From Bacillota bacterium (GTDB lineage Bacteria; Bacillota; Clostridia; Lutisporales; Lutisporaceae): 14,014 nt of DNA. Position numbers and translations under genes: made by a program. The stretch lies in contig JALNWH010000048.1 of NCBI GenBank assembly GCA_023230985.1, positions 1 through 14,014 on the forward strand. Direction: 5' to 3'. Shown here one piece after another: positions 1 through 7,547 of this stretch (position 1 is the stretch's first letter; every line of letters begins with the position of its first letter). Under the pieces are notes generated by a model. It saw only the letters and a list, made by a program, of their open reading frames with translations, did no database searches and had not been told where the DNA came from.

Positions 1-226
1 CAAAGTTTACGCGGAACCCGTGCAACGGAGTGAAATCATGCAGATAGCGGATATTTTTAGGGCACGTATTGTTGATATTGGGCAAAAGTCTTTAATAATT
101 GAATGTACCGGTGACCAAGGCAAGATATCTGCTATTGAGGCGCAATTGAAGCCCTTTGGTATCAAGGAAATGGTTAGATGCGGTAAAGTAGCTATGACAC
201 GGGGGACAAAAACAAAAACTGACTAG
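1..226 (+). CDS. ilvN: Acetolactate synthase small (regulatory) subunit, 3' end only
   Basis: This is the C-terminal part of the regulatory subunit of acetohydroxyacid synthase, which binds the catalytic subunit IlvB and carries feedback control by branched-chain amino acids. The frame is open from base 2 through the left edge, so the gene is cut by the window and about 74 residues are visible of the usual 160-170. The visible part has the conserved pattern RSEIMQIADIFRARIVD near its start and the end pattern LKPFGIKEMVRCGKVAMTRG, both typical of the C-terminal domain of IlvN. The effector-binding ACT domain would lie upstream and is not seen. The stop codon overlaps the ribosome binding site of ilvB, which starts 11 bases later, so the two are probably translationally linked. 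A GTG at 20 is internal, not the start. Confidence 0.93.
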   Translation, partial: KVYAEPVQRSEIMQIADIFRARIVDIGQKSLIIECTGDQGKISAIEAQLKPFGIKEMVRCGKVAMTRGTKTKTD

Positions 227-230
227 GGGG
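225..230 (+). promoter_or_regulatory. Ribosome binding site of ilvB
   Basis: AGGGGG lies 7 bases before the ATG at 238. It overlaps the last two bases of the ilvN stop codon, which suggests coupling between translation of the regulatory and catalytic subunits. Confidence 0.7.
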
Positions 231-237
231 TACAAAA

Positions 238-1920
238 ATGACAATGACAGGTGCGGAGACATTAATAAAAGGACTGGAAAGAGAAGGAGTAAGGATAATA
301 TTCGGATACCCCGGCGGGGCTATACTCCCTGTATATGATGCTCTCAGAGAATCAAAGCAGATTAAACATGTTTTGATAAGGCAGGAGCAAAATGGGGTTC
401 ATGCCGCCAGTGGCTATGCTCGAGTAAGTGGAAAAGTTGGTGTGTGTATGGCTACTTCCGGCCCGGGGGCGACAAATCTGGTAACAGGAATAGCCACAGC
501 TTATATGGATTCTATTCCGGTTGTTATTATTACAGGACAAGTAGCAACAAAAATGGTAGGGACTGATGCTTTTCAGGAAGTAGATATTACCGGTATCACT
601 CACCCTATTACAAAACATAATTATTTAGTCCAAGAGGCCGATGATATACCGCGGATTATAAAAGAAGCTTTTTATATTGCATCTACAGGGCGTCCTGGGC
701 CTGTATTAATAGATCTGCCTAAGAATATAGCGGAAGACTTCTGCCGGGAGGGGGTATCTCAAGATATAAATTTGCCGGGATACAAACCTACGGTGGTAGG
801 ACATTCATCTCAAATAAAAAATGCCTGTTTGTTGATGGATGAAGCAAAACAACCGGTGATTCATGCAGGAGGCGGTGTAATTTCATCTAATGCCTCAGAA
901 GAATTGATGAAATTATCTATGCTGCTTCAAGCACCGGTAACTACAACTCTTATGGGGCTGGGTGCTATTCCTACTGAACATGAGATGAACCTAGGCATGC
1001 CGGGTATTCATGGACATGCCATAGCCAATAGGGCAGTTATGGAATGTGATTTACTTATAACCGTTGGGGCACGTTTCGATGATCGAATGACAGGAGCCGT
1101 AGACAAATTTGCTCCCGAAGCAAAGATAATTCACATTGATATAGACCCAGCGGAAATAGGAAAAAATGTACGTGTTAATATTCCAATAGTAGGCAATGTA
1201 AAAACAGTATTGAAAGAAATAATTCAAGATTTGAAAGATAATAAACCTGTAGGTAAGACAACATGGTATAATCAGGTACAACAGTGGAAAAATCAAGCAT
1301 TAAATTATTATCCTAATTCAGAGGATAATATTACCACACGTATGGTGCTTCAAAGATTGAATGAGATATCTCGGGGAAAACTGGTAGTGACTACGGACGT
1401 AGGTCAACATCAAATGTTCGCTGCACAATTTCTTAACCTCAATAAGCCGAAAAGCTTTATATCCTCCGGTGGATTGGGCACCATGGGTTATGGATTGCCG
1501 GCGGCAATAGGCGCACAAATAGCAAACACCCAATCAAAGGTAGTCTGCATCACAGGAGATGGCAGCTTTCAAATGACTATGAATGAATTAGCTACAGCTA
1601 AGGAGCAAAAGCTTCCTATAAAAATACTCATTTTTAATAACAATTGTTTGGCTTTAGTTAGACAACTACAGCATTTTTACTGCGATAAGCGAAAGATGGC
1701 GATAGAAATGACAGGTAATCCGGATTTTGTAAAACTAGCTGAAGCATACGGAATAGACGGATACAGAATCAATCATGCCTCAGAAATTGATTTGGTGCTG
1801 GAAAAGGCATTAAATAGTGAGAAACTCTGTATTATTGATTGTATAATAAAGGAAGAAGAGTTTGTTTATCCTACAGTATTAGCGGGTAAAGGCTTGGATG
1901 AAATGATAGTAGGAATATAG
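238..1920 (+). CDS. ilvB: Acetolactate synthase large (catalytic) subunit
   Basis: This enzyme joins two pyruvates to 2-acetolactate, or pyruvate and 2-ketobutyrate to 2-aceto-2-hydroxybutyrate, the first shared step of valine, leucine and isoleucine synthesis in the cytoplasm. At 560 aa it has normal length. The N-terminal thiamine-diphosphate (ThDP) domain has FGYPGGAILPVYDAL (residues 22-36), the cofactor-activating Glu in RQEQNG (E50) and SGPGATN (74-80). The central FAD-binding domain includes GARFDDRMTG (277-286). The C-terminal ThDP/Mg motif runs from GDGS (440-443) to NNN (467-469). Two positions linked to substrate choice and herbicide binding are unusual. The active-site Trp of the common VRQWQ motif is Leu here (L477 in VRQLQ), and the residue after GQV is Ala (A103), as in some bacterial enzymes. 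The family is certain. The Leu suggests weaker preference for 2-ketobutyrate, or a specialised paralogue. Translation probably ends the ilv operon, because a terminator follows. Confidence 0.95.
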   Translation: MTMTGAETLIKGLEREGVRIIFGYPGGAILPVYDALRESKQIKHVLIRQEQNGVHAASGYARVSGKVGVCMATSGPGATNLVTGIATAYMDSIPVVIITGQVATKMVGTDAFQEVDITGITHPITKHNYLVQEADDIPRIIKEAFYIASTGRPGPVLIDLPKNIAEDFCREGVSQDINLPGYKPTVVGHSSQIKNACLLMDEAKQPVIHAGGGVISSNASEELMKLSMLLQAPVTTTLMGLGAIPTEHEMNLGMPGIHGHAIANRAVMECDLLITVGARFDDRMTGAVDKFAPEAKIIHIDIDPAEIGKNVRVNIPIVGNVKTVLKEIIQDLKDNKPVGKTTWYNQVQQWKNQALNYYPNSEDNITTRMVLQRLNEISRGKLVVTTDVGQHQMFAAQFLNLNKPKSFISSGGLGTMGYGLPAAIGAQIANTQSKVVCITGDGSFQMTMNELATAKEQKLPIKILIFNNNCLALVRQLQHFYCDKRKMAIEMTGNPDFVKLAEAYGIDGYRINHASEIDLVLEKALNSEKLCIIDCIIKEEEFVYPTVLAGKGLDEMIVGI

Positions 1921-1929
1921 GGATTTCAC

Positions 1930-1952
1930 GCCACTCAAAGGAGTGGCTTTTT
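1930..1952 (+). terminator. Rho-independent terminator after ilvB
   Basis: A perfect 7-bp stem, GCCACTC with GAGTGGC, closes on an AAAG loop and is followed by five T. It starts 10 bases after the ilvB stop and separates the ilv transcript from the cas operon. Confidence 0.9.
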
Positions 1953-2101
1953 GTATTCCTAATGTTTCATTATATGCAAATATTTGAAGGTATTTTAATA
2001 AATATGTCAAATAATATTAATATATACAAAAACTTATCAAAATCACCCATAATCTGACCAATGAGCATGGTATATTGTAATAAAAGTAATAAAAATAGAA
2101 A

Positions 2102-2130
2102 TTGTAAAAGATTCAATAGTGAAGCATATT
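2102..2130 (+). promoter_or_regulatory. Weak sigma-A-type promoter candidate for cas operon
   Basis: TTGTAA (2102-2107) and CATATT (2125-2130) are 17 bases apart and match 4 of 6 consensus positions or slightly better in each box. The predicted transcript would start only a few bases before the cas1 ribosome binding site. The region is so AT-rich that such matches occur by chance, so this is a guess. Confidence 0.22.
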
Positions 2131-2140
2131 AAAGTATGTT

Positions 2141-2146
2141 GGGAGG
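2141..2146 (+). promoter_or_regulatory. Ribosome binding site that sets the cas1 start
   Basis: GGGAGG lies 7 bases before the GTG at 2154. The upstream in-frame ATG at 2136 would place this site inside the coding region and has no Shine-Dalgarno sequence of its own. The GTG is therefore the preferred start. Confidence 0.75.
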
Positions 2147-2153
2147 ATTTAGG

Positions 2154-3170
2154 GTGCAAAAAAGTGAGGTGTTCACTATTAAGATAATAATAAATACACC
2201 CGGATCCTATATATCAAAATCTGGTGAATGCTTTTTACTTACCACAGATGAAAAGAAAGTAGAAATATCGGCGAAAAAGGTGGAGCAAATACTGATAACA
2301 ACAGCTGCTGCACTTACGACAGATGCATTGCTTTTAGCTGTAGATAATAATATTGATGTTGTTTTTTTACGATATAACGGGAAACCCTTTGGTAGAGTTT
2401 GGCATTCAAAATTGGGAAGCATATCGACAATACGGCGAAAACAGTTAATGTTGCAAGAACTTCCTTTAGGACTACAGCTTACTAAAGAATGGATTAATTG
2501 CAAATTTGATAATCAGACGGATTTTTTAAAAAAATTGCTACAAAATCGAAGAGACGAAAAAAGAAGAACTTTGATAAAAGGTGCGATCAATAAAATAGAA
2601 GAGCTTAAAACAAAACTGAATTCGTTAGACAAATACGATAATATCGATGAGGCAAGATATACAATATTAGGATATGAAGGAAATGTAGGTAGAATATATT
2701 TCCAAACATTAGGCCAACTTATCCCCGGGAAGTATAAGTTTACGGAAAGAAGCAGAAATCCCGCAAAAGATCAGTTTAATTGCATGCTGAATTATTCTTA
2801 CGGTGTGCTATATAGTCAAGTTGAAAGAGCATGTATACTTGCCGGGTTAGATCCCTATATTGGGATAATGCACACTGATAATTACAATCGCCAGGCTTTC
2901 GTCTATGATATTGTAGAAATGTATAGAGGATATATGGACGAGATAGTATTCAAGTTGTTCAGCACAAAAAAGGTTGCTGATGAGTTTTTCGATCCTGTTG
3001 AGGGTGGAATTTATATGAATCAGGACGGTAAAAAATTGCTTATAGAGGCAATCAATAAGGCTTTTGAAACAAAAATCAAACATAAAGGCAGAAATATTGA
3101 ACTACAAAATACTATGCAATATGATTGTCATGAAATTGCCAATAGGATTCTAAAGGAAGTGGAAGGATGA
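2154..3170 (+). CDS. cas1: CRISPR integrase/endonuclease Cas1
   Basis: Cas1 with Cas2 inserts new spacers at the leader end of the CRISPR array. The preferred start is GTG 2154, giving 338 aa; a longer form from ATG 2136 adds six residues without a ribosome binding site. The N-terminal beta domain (about 1-85) includes NNIDVVFLRYNGKPFGRVW. The alpha-helical catalytic domain has the expected metal ligands: Glu in GYEGN (E175), His in GIMHTDN (H240), and the acidic pair in DIVE (D252 and E255). All catalytic residues are present, so it should be active. As I recall the families, the N-terminal sequence and the HTDNYNRQAF segment look closer to Cas1 of type III, I-D or mixed systems than to the common I-B type. 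That placement is inference. It is the first gene of the operon and overlaps cas2 by four bases (ATGA). Confidence 0.95.
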   Translation: MQKSEVFTIKIIINTPGSYISKSGECFLLTTDEKKVEISAKKVEQILITTAAALTTDALLLAVDNNIDVVFLRYNGKPFGRVWHSKLGSISTIRRKQLMLQELPLGLQLTKEWINCKFDNQTDFLKKLLQNRRDEKRRTLIKGAINKIEELKTKLNSLDKYDNIDEARYTILGYEGNVGRIYFQTLGQLIPGKYKFTERSRNPAKDQFNCMLNYSYGVLYSQVERACILAGLDPYIGIMHTDNYNRQAFVYDIVEMYRGYMDEIVFKLFSTKKVADEFFDPVEGGIYMNQDGKKLLIEAINKAFETKIKHKGRNIELQNTMQYDCHEIANRILKEVEG

Positions 3171-3457
3171 TTACTTGGGTTTTATACGATATTAGTAGCA
3201 ATAAAATAAGAAGCAGAGTTGCGAAGATATGTAAGAATATGGGGCTCTATAGAGTTCAAAAAAGTGTATTCTTAGGTACATTGGAAGATAACCAATTTGA
3301 CGAGATAAAACTTCATATAGAGTCACTAATTGATTTAGAAAATGATTCTGTTTATGTTTTTCCTATGAGTAAGACAAATTTTAATATGTGCGGATTAATA
3401 GGACAGGCTTTTGATAGGGAGTTGGTTACTGATGAAATCATCTCAAAGTTTTTTTAG
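3167..3457 (+). CDS. cas2: CRISPR-associated protein Cas2
   Basis: Cas2 is the small dimeric ferredoxin-fold protein that bridges two Cas1 dimers in the spacer-integration complex. The 96-aa length is typical. The first beta strand MITWVLYDIS carries the conserved Asp (D8), and the second conserved segment YRVQKSVFLG (28-37) matches the family pattern. The ATG overlaps the cas1 stop, and the purine-rich end of cas1 (GGAAGG) serves as ribosome binding site, so the two proteins are probably made in matched amounts. Its last 26 bases overlap the start of cas4 in another frame. Confidence 0.95.
   Translation: MITWVLYDISSNKIRSRVAKICKNMGLYRVQKSVFLGTLEDNQFDEIKLHIESLIDLENDSVYVFPMSKTNFNMCGLIGQAFDRELVTDEIISKFF
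3416..3421 (+). promoter_or_regulatory. Ribosome binding site that sets the cas4 start
   Basis: AGGGAG lies within the end of cas2, 10 bases before the ATG at 3432. The spacing is slightly long but acceptable. A TTG at 3411 opens the same frame but would start before this site. Confidence 0.5.
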
Positions 3458-4043
3458 CGATATAAGCTATTATGTAACACCTTCAGATATTATTGAATTC
3501 AATTATTGTAAAAGATTTATTTATTATATAAAAGTGCTTGGCATACCACAAAATGAAGAAACACGATTTAAGGTTCAACAAGGTCGCAATATTCATACTT
3601 TAAAGGAAAAAAGAAATAAAGAATATTTAAGAAGCAAAATAAAAGCCGTGAAGAAGCTTAATGAGGTTTCATTAGTTTCGGAGAAATTTAAAATAAAAGG
3701 TAAGGTTGACGAAATAAATTTTTTAGAAAATGGTACTGCTGTTCCTTTAGATTATAAATTTGCCGAGTATAAGGATCAGATATACAAAACTTATAAAACA
3801 CAAATGGTAATGTATTCAATTATGATAGAAGAAATGTTTGATGTGGAGGTGAAAGCAGCTTATATAGTTTATTGTAGAAGCAGCAATAAACTGGTGAAAA
3901 TTGATATATCAGAAGCCATGAAGATTGGGATAAAAGACATTATTAAAGAATATGCAAAAGTGCTTTGCGGACATTATCCAAAAGCCACAAAAAGCAAATC
4001 AAAATGTTTTGATTGCTGCTTTAGGAATATTTGCATATCCTAA
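3432..4043 (+). CDS. cas4: CRISPR-associated Cas4, RecB-like nuclease with Fe-S cluster
   Basis: Cas4 trims prespacers and helps choose ones with a correct PAM and orientation, working with Cas1-Cas2. From ATG 3432 it is 203 aa. The family pattern is complete. VTPSDIIEFNYCKRF carries the first cluster cysteine (C26), and GRNIH holds a conserved His (H55). The PD-(D/E)XK nuclease core shows GKVDEI (D93) and PLDYK (D107, K109), followed by QMVMYS with Q124 and Y128. The C-terminal cysteines are C192-x2-C195-x5-C201, which with C26 should bind a 4Fe-4S cluster. It follows cas2 with a 26-base overlap. The common I-B order puts cas4 before cas1 at the operon's far end, so cas1-cas2-cas4 at the front is unusual. 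Confidence 0.93.
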   Translation: MKSSQSFFSDISYYVTPSDIIEFNYCKRFIYYIKVLGIPQNEETRFKVQQGRNIHTLKEKRNKEYLRSKIKAVKKLNEVSLVSEKFKIKGKVDEINFLENGTAVPLDYKFAEYKDQIYKTYKTQMVMYSIMIEEMFDVEVKAAYIVYCRSSNKLVKIDISEAMKIGIKDIIKEYAKVLCGHYPKATKSKSKCFDCCFRNICIS

Positions 4044-4052
4044 TTATATTTG

Positions 4053-4060
4053 AGGGGAGG
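4053..4060 (+). promoter_or_regulatory. Strong ribosome binding site of cas8b
   Basis: AGGGGAGG lies 8 bases before the GTG at 4069 in the 25-base gap after cas4. It marks a fresh translation start for the Cascade genes and supports the GTG as initiator. Confidence 0.75.
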
Positions 4061-4068
4061 TGTAAGAA

Positions 4069-5895
4069 GTGCTAACAGGAGTTTATCAAATAGGAAAGTA
4101 CGTAGCGGATACAAAAGACGAAAATTATGATACACTGATTGAAAATCCAGGGGAACGGGGTAATTACAAACATGTTTTAAAGATTACATTTATGAAAGAA
4201 GGACAAGCCTATAAATATAAAGAGATAGATTATGAGGAATTCTCGAAAGACAGATTAAATAAATATGCTTATAAAAGAGCGGATGGTGCTAATGCCGGAG
4301 ACCACACCCCTACATCCATATTGAATTTAAAAAATCCGGACAAAACTCTTAGAAACATTATAAAGCCTATAAGAAGAATAAAAGATACAATAAAAGATAA
4401 AAAAGATAGAGATTATATGATGCTTATTAATATTTACAATTTTATTAACGAAAATTCCGAAACTTTGTTTAATCATATAAATATTAAGTTAAAATCATTA
4501 AACATTTCTCAAAACGAAGGGGCTATTATAACTATTGTTGTTTTGGAATGCAAAAAGGAAAGATATGTGGGGGATTTTCCTGTTTATATTAAACATCTTG
4601 AAAAAATAAATGATGAGCGATTCTATTATAAGTATAAAAAAGAATCAAGGGGTTATGGGAAATGTTATTATTGCAATAAAGAAAAGGAAGTCATGGGGTT
4701 TGTCAACACTTATAATTTTTATACTGTAGATAAAAAAAGCTTTGTAACAGGTGGATTTAATCAAGAAAACTCATGGATAAACTATCCCGTATGCCTTGAC
4801 TGCGCACATGTTTTAGATGCTGGAAAGAAATATATATTCAACAATTTACGATCTAAATTTTCCAGTTTCAATTATTTTGTTATTCCGAAAGTAATGATGC
4901 CTGAAAAGTCTGTCACCGAAGATATGCATTTTATTTTGCGAGAACTTGAGAAAGGTTCGAAACTTTCAACTGCAGAGGAAGTAAAAGATAACTTATTAAA
5001 CAGCGAAGATGGATTTATTGAGTTAATGAAAGATAACGACAATAATATGAACTATAATATTTTGATTTACAAAGAAGAAAATGCTGCATTTAGAATTTTA
5101 TTATTTATTGAAGATGTTGTTCCAAGTAGAATCAAAAATATTTTAAGAGTAAAGGAACAGCTTGAGAATAAGTATTCACAAAACATACTTGATAGCTTGA
5201 CTAATAATAGGTTCACTTTTGATAAGTTAAGGTACTTTCTTCCTAATAATAAGGAAGAAGGTAATTTTGACAAGCATTTTTTAGAAATCTTAAACAATAT
5301 ATTTAAAAGCAGGCAAATAAGTTATGATTTTGTATTGAACAGGATAATGGAAAAAACACGTTGGATTTTTTCAAAAGAGGAGAATTTTAGTACATCTATT
5401 CTTTTAGGGCTTATATGTATGTTGTTTATTGAAAATTTACTGTTGTTTGATAAAAAAGAGAAAGGAGTTGATAACTTCATGGTGGAAATTAATGAAAAGA
5501 AAAAGGATTATATTGAATTTTTTGATACTAATAATGAAATCTTTGATACAGCTGGTAAAAAGGCGGCATTTTTAGTCGGTGATTTAGCCAATAAGCTAAT
5601 GAATATACAATATAAGGAAAAAAGCTCAAAGCCTTTTTATAGTAGGCTTAACGGTTTAAATATAGACGAAAAGACTATGAAGAGAATTTATGTAGAGGCG
5701 ATAAACAAGTTAAATGAATACGGGAAAAATTATTATATTACTCTTGAAGAACTCATAGGCGAGTATCTACTCCAACCAATTAGTTTAACCAATAATGAAA
5801 TAAGCTTTTATTTCACCTTAGGTTTATCTTTGAGCAATAAATTCAAATCTCAAAATAAAGGAAATGAAGGGGAGGATAACAGTGATCAAAAATAG
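4069..5895 (+). CDS. cas8b: Cascade large subunit Cas8b (Csh1/TM1802 type)
   Basis: Cas8b is the large subunit of type I-B Cascade. It is thought to recognise the PAM and hold the complex on target DNA before Cas3 arrives. The protein is 608 aa from GTG 4069. I identify it from position before cas7-cas5, length, and the family's zinc-finger-like cysteines: C199-x2-C202 in GKCYYCNKE and C242-x2-C245 in YPVCLDCAHVL, separated by 39 residues. The N-terminal start MLTGVYQIGKYV is also typical of this family. The C-terminal half is helical and poorly conserved, as expected for Cas8, and may include the small-subunit function, since no separate Cas11 gene is seen. An internal translation start for Cas11, as known in some I-B systems, cannot be judged here. 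It overlaps cas7 by 14 bases. Confidence 0.88.
   Translation: MLTGVYQIGKYVADTKDENYDTLIENPGERGNYKHVLKITFMKEGQAYKYKEIDYEEFSKDRLNKYAYKRADGANAGDHTPTSILNLKNPDKTLRNIIKPIRRIKDTIKDKKDRDYMMLINIYNFINENSETLFNHINIKLKSLNISQNEGAIITIVVLECKKERYVGDFPVYIKHLEKINDERFYYKYKKESRGYGKCYYCNKEKEVMGFVNTYNFYTVDKKSFVTGGFNQENSWINYPVCLDCAHVLDAGKKYIFNNLRSKFSSFNYFVIPKVMMPEKSVTEDMHFILRELEKGSKLSTAEEVKDNLLNSEDGFIELMKDNDNNMNYNILIYKEENAAFRILLFIEDVVPSRIKNILRVKEQLENKYSQNILDSLTNNRFTFDKLRYFLPNNKEEGNFDKHFLEILNNIFKSRQISYDFVLNRIMEKTRWIFSKEENFSTSILLGLICMLFIENLLLFDKKEKGVDNFMVEINEKKKDYIEFFDTNNEIFDTAGKKAAFLVGDLANKLMNIQYKEKSSKPFYSRLNGLNIDEKTMKRIYVEAINKLNEYGKNYYITLEELIGEYLLQPISLTNNEISFYFTLGLSLSNKFKSQNKGNEGEDNSDQK
5867..5875 (+). promoter_or_regulatory. 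Ribosome binding site that sets the cas7 start
   Basis: AAGGGGAGG, inside the end of cas8b, lies 6 bases before the GTG at 5882. The in-frame ATG at 5864 lies before this site, so the GTG is the better start. Confidence 0.72.
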
Positions 5896-6799
5896 AGAAG
5901 AAATATTGTTCATCTATGATGTGACAGATGCGAATCCTAATGGTGACCCTTTAGATGAGAACAAGCCAAGAATAGATGAAGAAACAGGTATTAATATTGT
6001 AACCGATGTAAGGTTAAAAAGAACAATAAGGGATTATCTGCTGAATTACAAAGGCTATGATGGTGAAGGTGATAAGGATATTTTTGTAAAAGAAGTTGCA
6101 TCGGAAAAAGGAAAAGGTTTAAAAGACGGAAAAAGTAGGGCAAAGGATTTTAACGATAGTCCAGAAGAAGTTTTAAAAAAAGCAATAGATATAAGGCTTT
6201 TTGGAGGTGTAATACCTTTAGAGAAAGATTCAATAACTTTTACGGGACCTGTTCAATTTAATATGGGAAGATCCTTAAACAAGGTAAATACAAAGCATAT
6301 CAAAGGCACCGGCGCTTTTGCATCAAAGGACGGCAAGGCGAAAACATTTAGAGAGGAATATATATTACCCTATTCTCTCATTGCTTTTCACGGGATTATT
6401 AATGAAAATGCCGCAAAAGAAACTATGCTAAAAGGAGAAGACATTGATTTAATGGAAGAAGCTATTTGGAACGGTACCAAAAATCTTATCACCAGATCAA
6501 AGATGGGACATATGCCTAGGTTATATATTAGAGTGCAATACAAAGAGGATTTAAATTATTTTATAGGAGATTTGCAAAAAAAGATAAATATAGAATCTGA
6601 AATGGAAGATTTTAAGATTAGAAGCACAAAAGATTATAAGCTTGATCTTACAACGTTGTTAAAAGAATTATTTGATAATAAAGATAAAATTGAAAAGATA
6701 TTTTACATCTATGATAGAACATTAAAGCTCCAGTATGAAGGGGAAGATTTTTGTTTTAAAGAGGAGACCGGCTTAAGTTTTGAAGAAATAACTTACTAA
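5882..6799 (+). CDS. cas7: Cascade backbone subunit Cas7 (Csh2)
   Basis: Cas7 forms the repeated backbone of Cascade along the crRNA spacer. From GTG 5882 it is 305 aa, normal for Csh2. The N-terminal segment EILFIYDVTDANPNGDP (7-23), followed by NIVTDVRLKRTIRDYL (38-53), is the diagnostic start of the Csh2/Cst2/DevR RAMP family. IDIRLFGG (102-109) and TGPVQFNMGRSLN (121-133) continue the conserved core. It overlaps the end of cas8b by 14 bases and ends 13 bases before cas5, so Cascade subunits are translated from one message. In known systems Cas7 is made in several copies per complex, which fits its strong ribosome binding site. Confidence 0.95.
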   Translation: MIKNREEILFIYDVTDANPNGDPLDENKPRIDEETGINIVTDVRLKRTIRDYLLNYKGYDGEGDKDIFVKEVASEKGKGLKDGKSRAKDFNDSPEEVLKKAIDIRLFGGVIPLEKDSITFTGPVQFNMGRSLNKVNTKHIKGTGAFASKDGKAKTFREEYILPYSLIAFHGIINENAAKETMLKGEDIDLMEEAIWNGTKNLITRSKMGHMPRLYIRVQYKEDLNYFIGDLQKKINIESEMEDFKIRSTKDYKLDLTTLLKELFDNKDKIEKIFYIYDRTLKLQYEGEDFCFKEETGLSFEEITY

Positions 6800-6812
6800 G
6801 TGAGGGATTATT

Positions 6813-7526
6813 ATGGCAAAAAAATTTTTAGTTTTTGACCTTTGGTCATCATATGGACATTTTAAAAAGCCATATACAACATCATCCCCTCTTACTTTTT
6901 CCATACCCCCCCGAACAGCTATTTCAGGCATAATTGCTGCTATATGCGGGATTGATAAAAAAATATATATACAGTATTTTACTAAGGATAAAGCTGATAT
7001 TGCTATTGCACTTAAAAAACCAGTAAAAAAGATAAGACTGGGTATTAATCTTCTTAACTTTAACGATTCTATGACTAAAATTATCGGGAAAAACCCTACA
7101 AGATTTGAGCTTTTACAGAATCCGGGATATCGTATTTATTTTAACCATGGCGATGAAAAATTATACAGCTCTTTTAAAAAACATCTAAAAGATCATACGA
7201 CAATCTATACTCCGACCATGGGTCTAAGTGAGAATTTGGCGAATTTTAATTATATCGGCGAATATTCCGGTATGGAGGATTCAGATGCAGAGAGAACAGT
7301 TGAAGTCAACAGTGTTGTACCGCTAAAGAATATTAAACCGAGAGATATAGTATTTAATTATGATTATGAATATTTTAGCGAGAACCTTCCTTTGGAACTT
7401 GATAACGACAGAAAAGTTACTGATTACGGGGAAGTAATTTTTGAAAAAAACGGTCGTAAAATAGCAGGAAGGTTTAGAGGATTTTATCATTTGATAGATA
7501 TAAAAGAAAGAATAATAATATTGTAA
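6813..7526 (+). CDS. cas5: Cascade subunit Cas5 (Cas5h)
   Basis: Cas5 binds the 5' repeat-derived handle of the crRNA and caps one end of the Cas7 backbone. The 237-aa length fits the Cas5h family. The N-terminal RAMP strand FLVFDLWSSYGHFKKPYT (5-22) is followed by the conserved PPRTAISGIIAAICG (32-46), which is diagnostic for Cas5. A glycine-containing segment near the C-terminus (GRKIAGRFRGFYHL) completes the fold. The ATG at 6813 has GAGGG (6802-6806) 6 bases before it. It sits between cas7 and cas3, its usual place in type I-B. Confidence 0.94.
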   Translation: MAKKFLVFDLWSSYGHFKKPYTTSSPLTFSIPPRTAISGIIAAICGIDKKIYIQYFTKDKADIAIALKKPVKKIRLGINLLNFNDSMTKIIGKNPTRFELLQNPGYRIYFNHGDEKLYSSFKKHLKDHTTIYTPTMGLSENLANFNYIGEYSGMEDSDAERTVEVNSVVPLKNIKPRDIVFNYDYEYFSENLPLELDNDRKVTDYGEVIFEKNGRKIAGRFRGFYHLIDIKERIIIL

Positions 7527-7533
7527 GTATAGG

Positions 7534-7540
7534 AGGAGGT
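7534..7540 (+). promoter_or_regulatory. Ribosome binding site that sets the cas3 start
   Basis: AGGAGGT, the best Shine-Dalgarno sequence in the window, lies 7 bases before the GTG at 7548. A GTG at 7539 in the same frame overlaps the site itself, so it is unlikely to initiate. Confidence 0.75.
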
Positions 7541-7547
7541 GGCCTGT

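Larger units (their letters stand above)
1953..2153. other. AT-rich intergenic region between ilvB and cas1
   Basis: This stretch of about 200 bp is very AT-rich and contains no convincing gene on either strand. It must hold the cas promoter if the operon is transcribed independently of ilvB, as the terminator before it suggests. I saw no degenerate CRISPR repeat here, and no strong operator-like palindrome. Confidence 0.6.

Noticed and set aside
352..618. Reverse-strand open frame of 88 codons opposite ilvB
   Set aside because: It lies wholly inside a well-conserved gene, has low-complexity Cys/Ser/Asn-rich content and resembles no family.
2136..2153. Longer Cas1 start at ATG 2136
   Set aside because: There is no ribosome binding site before it, while GGGAGG sits ideally before GTG 2154.
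2207..2503. Reverse-strand open frame of 98 codons opposite cas1
   Set aside because: It is a shadow of the conserved Cas1 coding frame. The translation matches no recognisable protein.
2154..3170. Reverse transcriptase-Cas1 fusion
   Set aside because: The Cas1 family resemblance prompted the check, but the protein has only the Cas1 domains and there is no extra N-terminal domain or RT gene nearby.
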